Part shown: piece after piece, positions 24,617 to 32,580 of the stretch
Numbering within the stretch: position 1 is the stretch's first letter
Layout: the number at the start of each line of letters is the position of its first letter
NCBI GenBank assembly: GCA_017961265.1
Contig: JAGCXN010000040.1
Span: 1-50,064, forward strand
DNA from: Bacteroidales bacterium
GTDB lineage: Bacteria; Bacteroidota; Bacteroidia; Bacteroidales; WCHB1-69
Length of the DNA: 50,064 nt
Reading direction: 5' to 3'
Made by a program: the position numbers and the translations under genes
Notes under the pieces: generated by a model
Database searches by the model: none
Told to the model about the DNA's origin: nothing
What the model saw: only the letters and a program-made list of their open reading frames with translations

Positions 24617-27600
24617 TTAGTTGCTTTTCACGGTCACGATGCTTCGTCCTTCGCCCCTTTTTTTTACCTGTATCTGGGTGGAAATGCGTTCAATCAGCTC
24701 TTCGCGGTGCGAGATGATGCCCACGCGCCGTTTCTGCTGGCCTGCAATGTCCTGAAGCCGTTCAAGGGTCTGCATTACGCTATCAAGATTGTGTTCGTCC
24801 AAGGTACCGAACCCTTCGTCAATGAACAGGATGTTGACGTTTAGGTCGGGTCGGTTGAGGGAGGAGAGTGCTAACGAAAGAGCCAGTGAGATCATAAAGC
24901 GTTCGCCGCCCGATAGGACGGTGGCGCTGCGCATCTCGTTCTTGTTGTATTTGTCTAACACGAGGATGGAGAGTTGTTCGTTGTCCTCGCTGCAAGTAAG
25001 TGTATAACGGTCAGTTATTTTGGAAAGATAGATGTTGGCATTGTTCAGCAGCGGCTTCAAAATATGGGTTTGCACGAGCGTACGGAAACGGTTACCGCCG
25101 AAGTATTTATCAAGAAGATACCAACGGTTGTAGCTCGCGATTGCTTTTTGCTGATTGTTTTCCAATTCCTTGCATCTTTCCCGCTGTTTCGAAAGTTCCT
25201 GAAGGTGGCTTGTCGCGTTGTTCAACTGGGTCAAAGCCTCCTCTTTGGCCATTTCAGTCTCCTTTTTCGCAATCGACAGCTCTTCCACTTTGGGAATATT
25301 CTCTTCTGTAAGATTTGAGATAGCTAATATTTCGTTGATTTTCTGTGAATTGATGCTGATAATATTTTGTTGTGTCGCGATGCCCGTTTCCACACTTTTC
25401 AAATCGTTGCGGAAGGCGTCCACCGTTTCTCCTTTCATTATAAGTTGTTGGAATTCAGCTTCACTAATACCTTTTTCTCCGTAAAATGCGTTTAAAATCT
25501 TTTCGCTGTACTCAAGGTTCTGTTTTGTGTTAGCGATGTCGTTTCCAAGTATGTCGGCTTTTGATTTCAAATCGTTCCAACTGTTCTTGAAATTATTGGT
25601 GTAGACGACAGAAGATAAGTCTGTTGCGTTGCTCTCCCAATCTGGAAACTGGTTCACGATGGCAGATTGGATACCCGCTATTTCATTGCAGAGCTGTTGG
25701 GCTTCTTGCAGTTTCCTGAGCTCTTCGTCATAGCGCTTTTTGCGGGTCAGATAGTCGTTGGCCTTGTCTTGTAATTCTTTGCGAATGAAAAGAATATCAT
25801 TTTTCCAGTCGGGGTTGAAAATGGACAGAAGAGTATCCAGCTCTTTGAGGGATTCGCTGCTTTTTTGTTGTAAATCAAGGTGCTGCTTTTCAAGATTTTG
25901 AAGCCTTATTTCATGGTTACTGATGGAAAGGCTACGTTCATTCACTTTTTGGATCTTCTGCGCCTTGCTCTCGTTCAAAACGGTTCTCTCTTTCTGTAGC
26001 CGATTGATTTCCTCTTGCAGCTTCTCAGTCTGTATCTGCTTTTCTCTCAGTTTGTTCTGGATTGTTTGAATCTCCTGTATGCGGTTCCGGATTTGTTCAG
26101 AAAGGTTTTCGTCGAAGGTGAGGGGGGATAGCGCTTGGACTGAAGTTTGTAAAAGGGTGATACTATTATTAATATGGCCTTGAAGTTCAGTCTGTTGTTG
26201 TTCCAGTTCCTTCAACTTGGCTTCCTGACCGCTGAGTCTTTTTTGTGCCGTATTAAAGAGGGCTTCTGCCTCCTGCCGAATGGTTTCAGCGTGTTGTCGC
26301 TCTTGTTCCAAAGGGGTGAGCATACGGTTGAAATCCACTTCTTCGAATGTGTGATTTTCAAGACTTTGTCCGCACAAGGGACAGCAGTCAGTGTGGCGGA
26401 GTTTGTGCCGTAGTTCCGTCAGGGTGTCCTCCACGCTGCTTGACATCACGGAGTAGCGGGTAGCGGCCTCGAGTTCTTTCTGCTTGGCCTCTTCATAACG
26501 GATTTGTGCCTGACTATTTTCTGTTTTCATCCGTTCCAAATCGGCGTTTACAGCGGCTCTCTTTTCTGTATTTGATTTTAAATCAGAAAGATATTTTTGA
26601 TAATCATCGTTATTGTGCTGTAAGTTCTGAAGATTTTTCAGATCTTGCCCCATCTCCTCCAAATCCTGATTCAGTTTGGTGGGATTGAGCGCATCGCGTT
26701 CCTCTTGCACCTTGTTGATGGCTCCCTCTTTGAGAATGATAGCGTTGCTCACCTCTTTTTCTTCAATGCTGGCTTTGTCCAACGCTTCCTGTAGTATCGG
26801 TTCCTGTTCGTTCTCTTCACGGATAGCTTTCTGGGTTTGCTGGATTTGCTGCTGCATGCTCAGCAAGAAGTCTAATTTTGTGCCCACTGTGCCGGCATTG
26901 TTGAAAAGTTCGTCAAGACAGGCATGTTCGGTGAGCCACCGTTCCACTTTTCCCAGACCTTCGGCAGTGACCTCATTTTGATGTATATGTTCGACGAGTT
27001 GTTTGGACAATGCGTGGAAAAGTCCCTTATATTGGTGAAAACGGCTGGCTTGCTCTTCTTTTTTCTTTCTTTCGATCAGGAGATTATGGTATTCTCTTCG
27101 TATGTCCTCAGATGCATTCCAGAAATTTACGAAAGCAGCTTTCTCACGGTACTCTTCCGATTGCTGGTATGCTTTTAGCTCAGCCAATTTCGTTTCGGCA
27201 ATGTTCTTTTCCTTTTTTGCAGTCTCCAATTGCAGAATGTTTTGGAGGATGGCATCGGTTTGGTCTAGTTGGCTCTTGAGCGCATTGTATTTTTTATCCC
27301 ACTCCTCAACTTGTTGGTTCAGAGTAATCTCGTCAATTTCTCCGATGCTGTTTTTGATTTCATTGACCAATGCTTCCGCTGCATTCTTTTCACTCTTGGC
27401 ATTGGTAAAAAGTCGATGGATGGCCTCACCATAGCGTGAAAAATGTTCGGTATTTGTCAATTGTTCAAGAATGGAGGTGCGTTCGTCCTTGCTGCCGCAC
27501 AAGAAGTTGGCGAACTGCCCTTGTGCGAGCAAGGCCATCCTGTTGAATTGTTGGAACGAGAGTCCGATGGCGGCTTCCACCTGCTCTCGGATGTCTTTGT

Positions 27601-28072
27601 CTTTTACCCATTCCGTTTGGCCGCATCGCAGGACCCATGATGGGGTGCGGTGTCGGACGAGCCGGTTGCCATCAGCGTCTTTTTCGATGGCCCGCTTCAT
27701 GCCGAGAGTGATGCGTGCCGTGTAGTCGTTTCCATCATTGCCCTCGAAAATGAGCTCACTGTAACACTCGTCCTTTTCGGAGATGCCGAGGCGGGTGTAT
27801 TGTTCCAAGCTGAAAACCGAGATGCCCTCGCCGTTGCGGTTGGTGAATTCGTTGTTTTTTTTGGCGGACACCCCTTCGATGCGTGGGGTGGTTTTGTACA
27901 AAGCCATAGCAATGCCGTCCAGCAGTACGGACTTGCCAGCGCCCGTATCACCGGAAATCAGGAAGATGGGGGCTGGCTGGCCTGTGGCCGCATCATTCAG
28001 TCCTTGCTCGAAGTTGATGTCTGCACTTTCGATGGAGGCAATGTTCCGTATATGTAATTCCTTTATTTTCAT
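24617..28072 (-). CDS. sbcC: Exonuclease SbcC ATPase subunit (Rad50-like)
   Basis: The 1151-residue protein is an SMC-like ATPase. Walker A is SGDTGAGKS at 40-48, and two long coiled-coil arms surround the zinc-hook motif CPLC near residue 560. The C-terminal half carries the signature LSGGERFMISLALSLALS and Walker B ILFIDEGFGTLDE. With SbcD it forms a nuclease that opens DNA hairpins and trims blocked ends. sbcD lies directly upstream and the two genes overlap by 4 bp (ATGA), the standard coupled arrangement. Such an enzyme would act on palindromes like those found elsewhere in this window. Length is typical for Bacteroidetes SbcC. Confidence 0.95.
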   Translation of the reverse strand: MKIKELHIRNIASIESADINFEQGLNDAATGQPAPIFLISGDTGAGKSVLLDGIAMALYKTTPRIEGVSAKKNNEFTNRNGEGISVFSLEQYTRLGISEKDECYSELIFEGNDGNDYTARITLGMKRAIEKDADGNRLVRHRTPSWVLRCGQTEWVKDKDIREQVEAAIGLSFQQFNRMALLAQGQFANFLCGSKDERTSILEQLTNTEHFSRYGEAIHRLFTNAKSEKNAAEALVNEIKNSIGEIDEITLNQQVEEWDKKYNALKSQLDQTDAILQNILQLETAKKEKNIAETKLAELKAYQQSEEYREKAAFVNFWNASEDIRREYHNLLIERKKKEEQASRFHQYKGLFHALSKQLVEHIHQNEVTAEGLGKVERWLTEHACLDELFNNAGTVGTKLDFLLSMQQQIQQTQKAIREENEQEPILQEALDKASIEEKEVSNAIILKEGAINKVQEERDALNPTKLNQDLEEMGQDLKNLQNLQHNNDDYQKYLSDLKSNTEKRAAVNADLERMKTENSQAQIRYEEAKQKELEAATRYSVMSSSVEDTLTELRHKLRHTDCCPLCGQSLENHTFEEVDFNRMLTPLEQERQHAETIRQEAEALFNTAQKRLSGQEAKLKELEQQQTELQGHINNSITLLQTSVQALSPLTFDENLSEQIRNRIQEIQTIQNKLREKQIQTEKLQEEINRLQKERTVLNESKAQKIQKVNERSLSISNHEIRLQNLEKQHLDLQQKSSESLKELDTLLSIFNPDWKNDILFIRKELQDKANDYLTRKKRYDEELRKLQEAQQLCNEIAGIQSAIVNQFPDWESNATDLSSVVYTNNFKNSWNDLKSKADILGNDIANTKQNLEYSEKILNAFYGEKGISEAEFQQLIMKGETVDAFRNDLKSVETGIATQQNIISINSQKINEILAISNLTEENIPKVEELSIAKKETEMAKEEALTQLNNATSHLQELSKQRERCKELENNQQKAIASYNRWYLLDKYFGGNRFRTLVQTHILKPLLNNANIYLSKITDRYTLTCSEDNEQLSILVLDKYNKNEMRSATVLSGGERFMISLALSLALSSLNRPDLNVNILFIDEGFGTLDEHNLDSVMQTLERLQDIAGQQKRRVGIISHREELIERISTQIQVKKRGEGRSIVTVKSN

Positions 28073-29313
28073 GGCTTTGTTTGCTTCTCTTCCTCCATTT
28101 TATGAATTTCTTCCTTCACTTCTTGGAAGGCATTGCGCAATTCTTCCAATGATAGGCCGCTGTATTGTTCTGCCGTCTTTTCAATGAAAATCATCGGGTC
28201 GTCCATGGCTTGCAGTTCCGCTACCTCGAAAACAGGCTTTTCCGTTTCGGTCTCCGCCGGTTCGCCGACCCAAAGGGTCTTTGGATTGTACCGGATCTCT
28301 TCATTGTACGGTTCGAGGAGCCGATAGACATGTTGGTCGAAATCGACGGGGAGAGTGACGCTGTAGCGGATTCTCAAGCGGAAGTAGCCGCTGCGTCGTT
28401 CTTCCGCAAACTCATGGATAGCGTGCAGCGCCTCCTCAGCCGATTCGGCAGGCTGCCCGTTCTTTGGCAGTTCGTAAAAATGGCGCAACTCGTTGATGCG
28501 GAGGCGCTGCACGCGGACTTCCGCACCATGCGAAGAAATCTCCACCATACTGACGGTATGAGGGTATTTCTCGTCGCAACTGACGTGCAAGGCGCTGCCG
28601 GCATAACGGGCAATTCCAGAAGGGTAGGTGCTTGTCTCGTTGTTCTCGTCACCGATAGGGTGGCCGAGTGTCTGCGGACGATGGATGTGCCCCAAAGCAA
28701 GATAGTCGAAGCCGGTGCCCATCTCCTCAACCGTCTGTGTGGCCAGCCGCCCGATTTCGGAACTGTGTCCCGTCGTGTCGGCACTGCGGAGCGCAAGATG
28801 TCCCATCATCACCACGGGCTTCCTGTCACTGTTTTCGCGACTGATATAGTCCAACACCGATTGGATGATGTCGCTTCGGCTGCCGGTCATATACGGGAAG
28901 GCGACAAAATATCCCGACGGAAGGCGGACGATGAACCGTTCCTGCCAGCCGTCATCCGCCGTGGTGATGTCTGCTGTCGGTGCTATTCCGACAATGTGGA
29001 CGTTGATGCACTTCCAGACTTCCGCGTCAGCTTGGAGGCGTGAGGCGGAGTCGTGGTTGCCGGCCGTTACCACAATGTGCATAGTAGGGCAGCTGTTGCG
29101 GATGGTTACGAAAGTGCGATTGAAAAACTCCTTGACGGCGGCACCTGGCTGTTGGATATCAAAGACATCGCCGCTCACAATGAGCACGTCAGGATGATAC
29201 TGGCGGCACCATCCTTCCAATTGCCGGAAAAAATGCTCGTGCTCATCGGTGCGCCCATAATTCTGGTAGAGCGTTTGCCCGATGTGCAGGTCAGCGGTAT
29301 GGAGGAGCCTCAT
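28069..29313 (-). CDS. sbcD: Exonuclease SbcD nuclease subunit (Mre11-like)
   Basis: A 414-residue metallophosphoesterase of the Mre11/SbcD type. Phosphoesterase motifs appear in order: DLHIGQ at 9-14, SGDVFD near 47-52, TAGNHDS near 86-92, MGHLAL, and GHIHRPQ. These bind the two manganese ions. The C-terminal part is the capping and SbcC-binding region. The gene is transcribed before sbcC and overlaps it by 4 bp. The stop of the TPR lipoprotein gene precedes it by only 3 bp, so recA, TPR gene, sbcD and sbcC form a compact same-strand run and may be one transcription unit dealing with DNA repair. Confidence 0.95.
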   Translation of the reverse strand: MRLLHTADLHIGQTLYQNYGRTDEHEHFFRQLEGWCRQYHPDVLIVSGDVFDIQQPGAAVKEFFNRTFVTIRNSCPTMHIVVTAGNHDSASRLQADAEVWKCINVHIVGIAPTADITTADDGWQERFIVRLPSGYFVAFPYMTGSRSDIIQSVLDYISRENSDRKPVVMMGHLALRSADTTGHSSEIGRLATQTVEEMGTGFDYLALGHIHRPQTLGHPIGDENNETSTYPSGIARYAGSALHVSCDEKYPHTVSMVEISSHGAEVRVQRLRINELRHFYELPKNGQPAESAEEALHAIHEFAEERRSGYFRLRIRYSVTLPVDFDQHVYRLLEPYNEEIRYNPKTLWVGEPAETETEKPVFEVAELQAMDDPMIFIEKTAEQYSGLSLEELRNAFQEVKEEIHKMEEEKQTKP

Positions 29314-29316
29314 ATT

Positions 29317-30324
29317 TTATTGCTTTTTGTCCAAAGCGTTGAGGCCGGCGATGGCGGGCTCGTAGTTGGTGGTGATCTTCAGGCACCGTTCGTAGTCGGC
29401 ACGAGCCTCCTCGTATTTGCCAAGCTGTTCGTAAGCTTCGCCGCGTCCATAGTAGGCACCGGTGAACAGGTTGTCCATCTCAATGGCCTTCGTATAGTAG
29501 GAAATGGCCTGTTCGTAGTCCCCGTCGATGTTGGCACTGATGAAGCCGAGGTTGTAGAGGGCGTTTTTCGCATAATCCCCCTCTTTGGCGACAGACAATA
29601 AGATATTGTATTGTTCCTTTGACTTTTCAATGTCACCGAGGTCTGTGTAGAGCAAGGCCAGATTGTAATTGATCTCCTCGTTGTTGGGGTCAATAATCAA
29701 GGCATTCTGGTAGTGGGCGATGGCTTCCGGACTTTTTTTCTGCTGGTAGAAATAACCGAGCTCCAAATGAGCTTTGATTTCCTTCGGATTTTGGTCTTTG
29801 ACCAGATATAGCATTCTAAGATAGTTGGCAGTGTCCTGCAAATCCTTATAGCAGAATGCTTTGATAAGGTATGCTGTGGGATTGTGCGGATTCTTTTGAG
29901 AAGCTTCATCAATGGTCTTCATACACTCGTCGTACATCCGTTCGTAATAGTACAGTTCGGCCAGTTTGAGGCGGGCATCGTTCATATTTCCGTCCAATTG
30001 GATGGCTTTCTGAAGATTCTCTTCTGTGAGGTCTGTCTCTTTTTTGGCGAAATAGACGTCCGACATCAGGACGTAGTACTTGGCTTGCGTGTTGTCGAGC
30101 GCGACGCAGCGGAGGATGTCTTTCTCGGCATTCTCGATAAGCTTGTTGTCGTAATAGTACTGAGCCCGCAGGTAGTACAATTCGGCATTGGTGCTGTCGG
30201 CAGCGATGGCTTCCGTCAACTTTGCAAGATCACCGGTGAGTTCAGAAGGGTCGATGACCTTTTTTTTACAGGAAAGGCAGCAGCAGATGAGTGCCGCTGC
30301 CATAACAATGACTAACTTTTTCAA
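29317..30324 (-). CDS. TPR-repeat lipoprotein
   Basis: This 335-residue protein starts with a lipoprotein signal (lipobox CLSC, Cys near residue 19) and is then almost entirely tetratricopeptide repeats. About seven to eight repeats are visible with the usual spacing of A/G and P residues (for example NNEEINYNLALLYTDLGDIE, YNLGFISANIDGDYEQAISY, GAYYGRGEAYEQLGKYEEAR). TPR domains mediate protein-protein contacts; no enzyme motif is present. It is anchored to a membrane and probably faces the periplasm. It lies 6 bp after recA and 3 bp before sbcD. The placement between two recombination genes is notable, but the likely cell location argues against a direct role in DNA repair. Confidence 0.88.
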   Translation of the reverse strand: MKKLVIVMAAALICCCLSCKKKVIDPSELTGDLAKLTEAIAADSTNAELYYLRAQYYYDNKLIENAEKDILRCVALDNTQAKYYVLMSDVYFAKKETDLTEENLQKAIQLDGNMNDARLKLAELYYYERMYDECMKTIDEASQKNPHNPTAYLIKAFCYKDLQDTANYLRMLYLVKDQNPKEIKAHLELGYFYQQKKSPEAIAHYQNALIIDPNNEEINYNLALLYTDLGDIEKSKEQYNILLSVAKEGDYAKNALYNLGFISANIDGDYEQAISYYTKAIEMDNLFTGAYYGRGEAYEQLGKYEEARADYERCLKITTNYEPAIAGLNALDKKQ

Positions 30325-30330
30325 AATATG

Positions 30331-31338
30331 CTATTCTTGGTTTTTAAGACTTTCACGGACTTTTGCTTCAATCTCCTCGGCCAGTTCGGGATTGTCAGCG
30401 AGAAGCTGTTTCACGTTGTCGCGGCCTTGGCCAATTTTGGTGTCGTTGTAGGAGAACCATGCACCGGACTTCTTGATGATGCCCTTCTCCACGCCGATGT
30501 CCACGAGTTCACCCATCTTGGAGATGCCTTCGCCGAACATGATGTCAAATTCGGTGGAACGGAACGGCGGAGCCACTTTGTTCTTCACCACTTTGACTTT
30601 CACGTGGTTGCCGGCAGCGAGGTCACCGTCCTTGATTTGCGACTGACGGCGGATGTCGATACGGACGGAGGCATAGAACTTGAGGGCGTTACCGCCAGTG
30701 GTGGTTTCGGGGTTGCCGAACATCACGCCGATCTTCTCACGCAGCTGGTTGATGAAGATGCAGCAGCAGTTGGTCTTGCTGATGGTGGCGGTGAGCTTGC
30801 GCATGGCCTGCGACATCAAGCGGGCTTGGAGACCCACCTTGGAGTCGCCCATGTCACCTTCGATTTCGCTCTTCGGGGTGAGGGCGGCCACGGAGTCGAT
30901 GACGATGATGTCGATGGCGCCGGAACGGATGAGGTTGTCGGCGATTTCCAGTGCCTGCTCGCCGTTATCGGGCTGGGAGACAAGTAGGTCTGCGGTATTG
31001 ACACCGAGTTTTTCGGCATAGAAGCGGTCAAAGGCGTGTTCCGCGTCGATGAAGGCCGCGATGCCACCCTGCTTCTGCGCCTCAGCGATGGCGTGGATGG
31101 CCAGCGTGGTCTTACCGGACGACTCGGGTCCATAGATTTCAATGATACGGCCTTTCGGATATCCGCCCACCCCCAGAGCGGCATCCAAGCCGATGGAGCC
31201 GGTGGAGATGACCTCAATATTATCGACGGCGTTGTCGCCTAAACGCATGATGGAGCCTTTGCCGAAATTCTTTTCCAACTTCTCAAGAGTGGCATTCAAC
31301 ACTTTGAGTTTCTCTGCATTAACGTTTGCATTTTCCAT
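30331..31338 (-). CDS. recA: Recombinase RecA
   Basis: The 335-residue protein matches RecA throughout: GPESSGKTT as Walker A, the IDAEHAFD block, Walker [19 protein letters not shown], the loop [19 protein letters not shown] and the C-terminal acidic tail. It forms filaments on single-stranded DNA and performs strand exchange. The ATG at 31338 gives [13 protein letters not shown]. An upstream TTG at 31347 is in frame but has no family support. A TACTTTTG box lies about 37 bp upstream. It opens a compact run with a TPR lipoprotein gene and sbcDC. No LexA-type operator was identified. Confidence 0.98.
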   Translation of the reverse strand: MENANVNAEKLKVLNATLEKLEKNFGKGSIMRLGDNAVDNIEVISTGSIGLDAALGVGGYPKGRIIEIYGPESSGKTTLAIHAIAEAQKQGGIAAFIDAEHAFDRFYAEKLGVNTADLLVSQPDNGEQALEIADNLIRSGAIDIIVIDSVAALTPKSEIEGDMGDSKVGLQARLMSQAMRKLTATISKTNCCCIFINQLREKIGVMFGNPETTTGGNALKFYASVRIDIRRQSQIKDGDLAAGNHVKVKVVKNKVAPPFRSTEFDIMFGEGISKMGELVDIGVEKGIIKKSGAWFSYNDTKIGQGRDNVKQLLADNPELAEEIEAKVRESLKNQE

Positions 31339-31374
31339 AAATAACAATTCAGATTTTTGGGGTTAAACAACGCG

Positions 31375-31382
31375 CAAAAGTA
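31375..31382 (-). promoter_or_regulatory. -7 box for recA
   Basis: On the minus strand this reads TACTTTTG followed by CGCG, 37 bp upstream of the recA ATG. It matches the same TACYTTTGC pattern seen upstream of mutA, hsdM, the TonB-linked receptor and the DUF4197 gene. Confidence 0.55.
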
Positions 31383-31605
31383 CGCCAAATTTCTGAAAAG
31401 AAGGGTGCCCGAATTCATCTTTTTTCATAAAAGTGACGTAACGGCCGATTCCAGTCGTGAAAGGCAGGATTTGTAGGAAAAAGTGGCGGAAAAGGGGAGA
31501 AAAAGAATTTGAAATCCGCTGACGATGGTGATGCAGGTGGAGATTCCGTTCAATGCATTCGCGTTTTGCGGAATGCTGTGGTATGCCGATGTGTGGAATG
31601 GATTG

Positions 31606-31631
31606 TAGAGACGCAAAATTTCGCGTCTCTA
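31606..31631. repeat. Hairpin with 9-bp perfect stem (TAGAGACGC type)
   Basis: TAGAGACGC at 31606-31614 pairs with GCGTCTCTA at 31623-31631 around an 8-nt loop AAAATTTC. Hairpins of this TAGAGACGC sort are recalled as common intergenic repeats in Bacteroidetes and some other phyla. Only one copy is in this window. Confidence 0.7.
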
Positions 31632-31737
31632 TAGGGGGCATTTTCTATCCCCTGATTTGCCCGCACACCTAACGACGTGCGGCATTAATGAGATCATCCC
31701 AATACACACGGCGGCAGTCCGTTAGGCCTGTGGCTGC

Positions 31738-32352
31738 CTACACCAACTTCAGCGTCTGTTTGATTTTGGAGGTCAGGATGTCGATGCCTTTTTCGTTGTC
31801 GCCGCCGACGGGGATGATGATGTCCGCAAGGCGCTTGGTCGGTTCGATGAAGATTTCGTGCATCGGTTTGACGTACGTCTGGTAGTGGCGAATGGACTTG
31901 TCGAGGCCGCGTCCGCGCTCGTTCACATCACGCTGGATGATGCGGATGAGCCGCTCGTCGGCGCTGGTATCGACAAACACCTTCAGGTCAAGGACTTTCG
32001 CAAGGTCGGGGTCGGTGAAGATGAGGATGCCCTCCACAATGATCACCTCCGACGGCATGACGGGGATGGTCTCCTTCCCGCGACGGCACGTGACGTACGA
32101 GTATGTGGGCATCTCGATGCTGCGACCCGCCTTCAGCTCCTCGATGTGGTGCGTCAGCAACGGCCACTCGATGGCGGACGGATGGTCGAAGTTGATGGCC
32201 TCCCGCTCCTCCTGCGTGAGCACGCCATTGTCCTTGTAATAAGCATCCTGCGAGATCACACTCACACTCTCCTGCGGGATGGACTCAATGATTTTCTTTA
32301 CCACGGTTGTTTTACCTGACCCGGAACCACCGGCAATTCCTATGACTAACAT
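31738..32352 (-). CDS. udk: Uridine kinase
   Basis: A 204-residue P-loop kinase that phosphorylates uridine and cytidine in pyrimidine salvage. Walker A is GGSGSGKTT at 8-16. The FDHPSAIEW segment and EGILIF block are characteristic of Udk, and RDVNERGRGLDKSIRHYQTY forms the lid region. The C-terminus is short and typical. The gene is monocistronic as far as can be seen. The ten-unit octamer array starts 8 bp upstream of its start codon, where a promoter or leader would be expected. Confidence 0.95.
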   Translation of the reverse strand: MLVIGIAGGSGSGKTTVVKKIIESIPQESVSVISQDAYYKDNGVLTQEEREAINFDHPSAIEWPLLTHHIEELKAGRSIEMPTYSYVTCRRGKETIPVMPSEVIIVEGILIFTDPDLAKVLDLKVFVDTSADERLIRIIQRDVNERGRGLDKSIRHYQTYVKPMHEIFIEPTKRLADIIIPVGGDNEKGIDILTSKIKQTLKLV

Positions 32353-32360
32353 TGGTATTC

Positions 32361-32440
32361 GATTATGCGGTTATACGATTATGCGGTTATGCGGTTATGC
32401 GGTTATGCGGTTATGCGGTTATGCGATTATGCGGTTATGC
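32361..32440. repeat. Ten tandem 8-bp units upstream of udk
   Basis: Ten consecutive octamers fill exactly 80 bp. Seven read GGTTATGC or its single-base variant GGTTATAC, and three read GATTATGC, interspersed along the array. The array begins 8 bp before the udk start on the minus strand, so changes in copy number would alter the 5' leader or promoter spacing. Confidence 0.95.
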
Positions 32441-32441
32441 G

Positions 32442-32580
32442 ATTTATCTGTGTATAAAGTATAAGGTATGAAGTAGGAGGTCGCCCTCGCACATACCCTT
32501 CATCATTCATCTTTCATCATTCATCATTCAACTTATTACCTATCACCTATTACTTTTTACTTATTACCTTTCACATTAAG
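32442..32580. repeat. Heptamer-armed intergenic element, copy A (uvrA 3' side)
   Basis: It starts ATTTATCT and contains GTATAAAGTATAAGGT, the core AGGTCGC followed by a CACA-containing spacer and TTCAT, then a pyrimidine-rich arm of TATTACC/TATCACC-type heptamers. The same order occurs at 40000-40151. The last codons and stop of uvrA (32557-32568) are built from this arm. Confidence 0.7.

Larger units (their letters stand above)
31339..31737. other. Non-coding interval between recA and udk
   Basis: About 400 bp without a convincing gene. It holds the recA -7 box (31375-31382), a 9-bp-stem hairpin at 31606-31631, and further short inverted repeats, for example CCGCAC/GTGCGG near 31661-31684. 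A 92-codon minus-strand open frame crosses the hairpins and looks non-coding. No intrinsic terminator with a clear U-tract for udk was found. Confidence 0.7.

Noticed and set aside
31363-31641. A 92-codon minus-strand open frame between recA and udk
   Set aside because: It runs through a hairpin repeat and the recA promoter region and has no protein-like features, so the interval is treated as non-coding.
32361-32440. CRISPR array
   Set aside because: The units are directly contiguous 8-mers with no spacers, and no cas genes are nearby.
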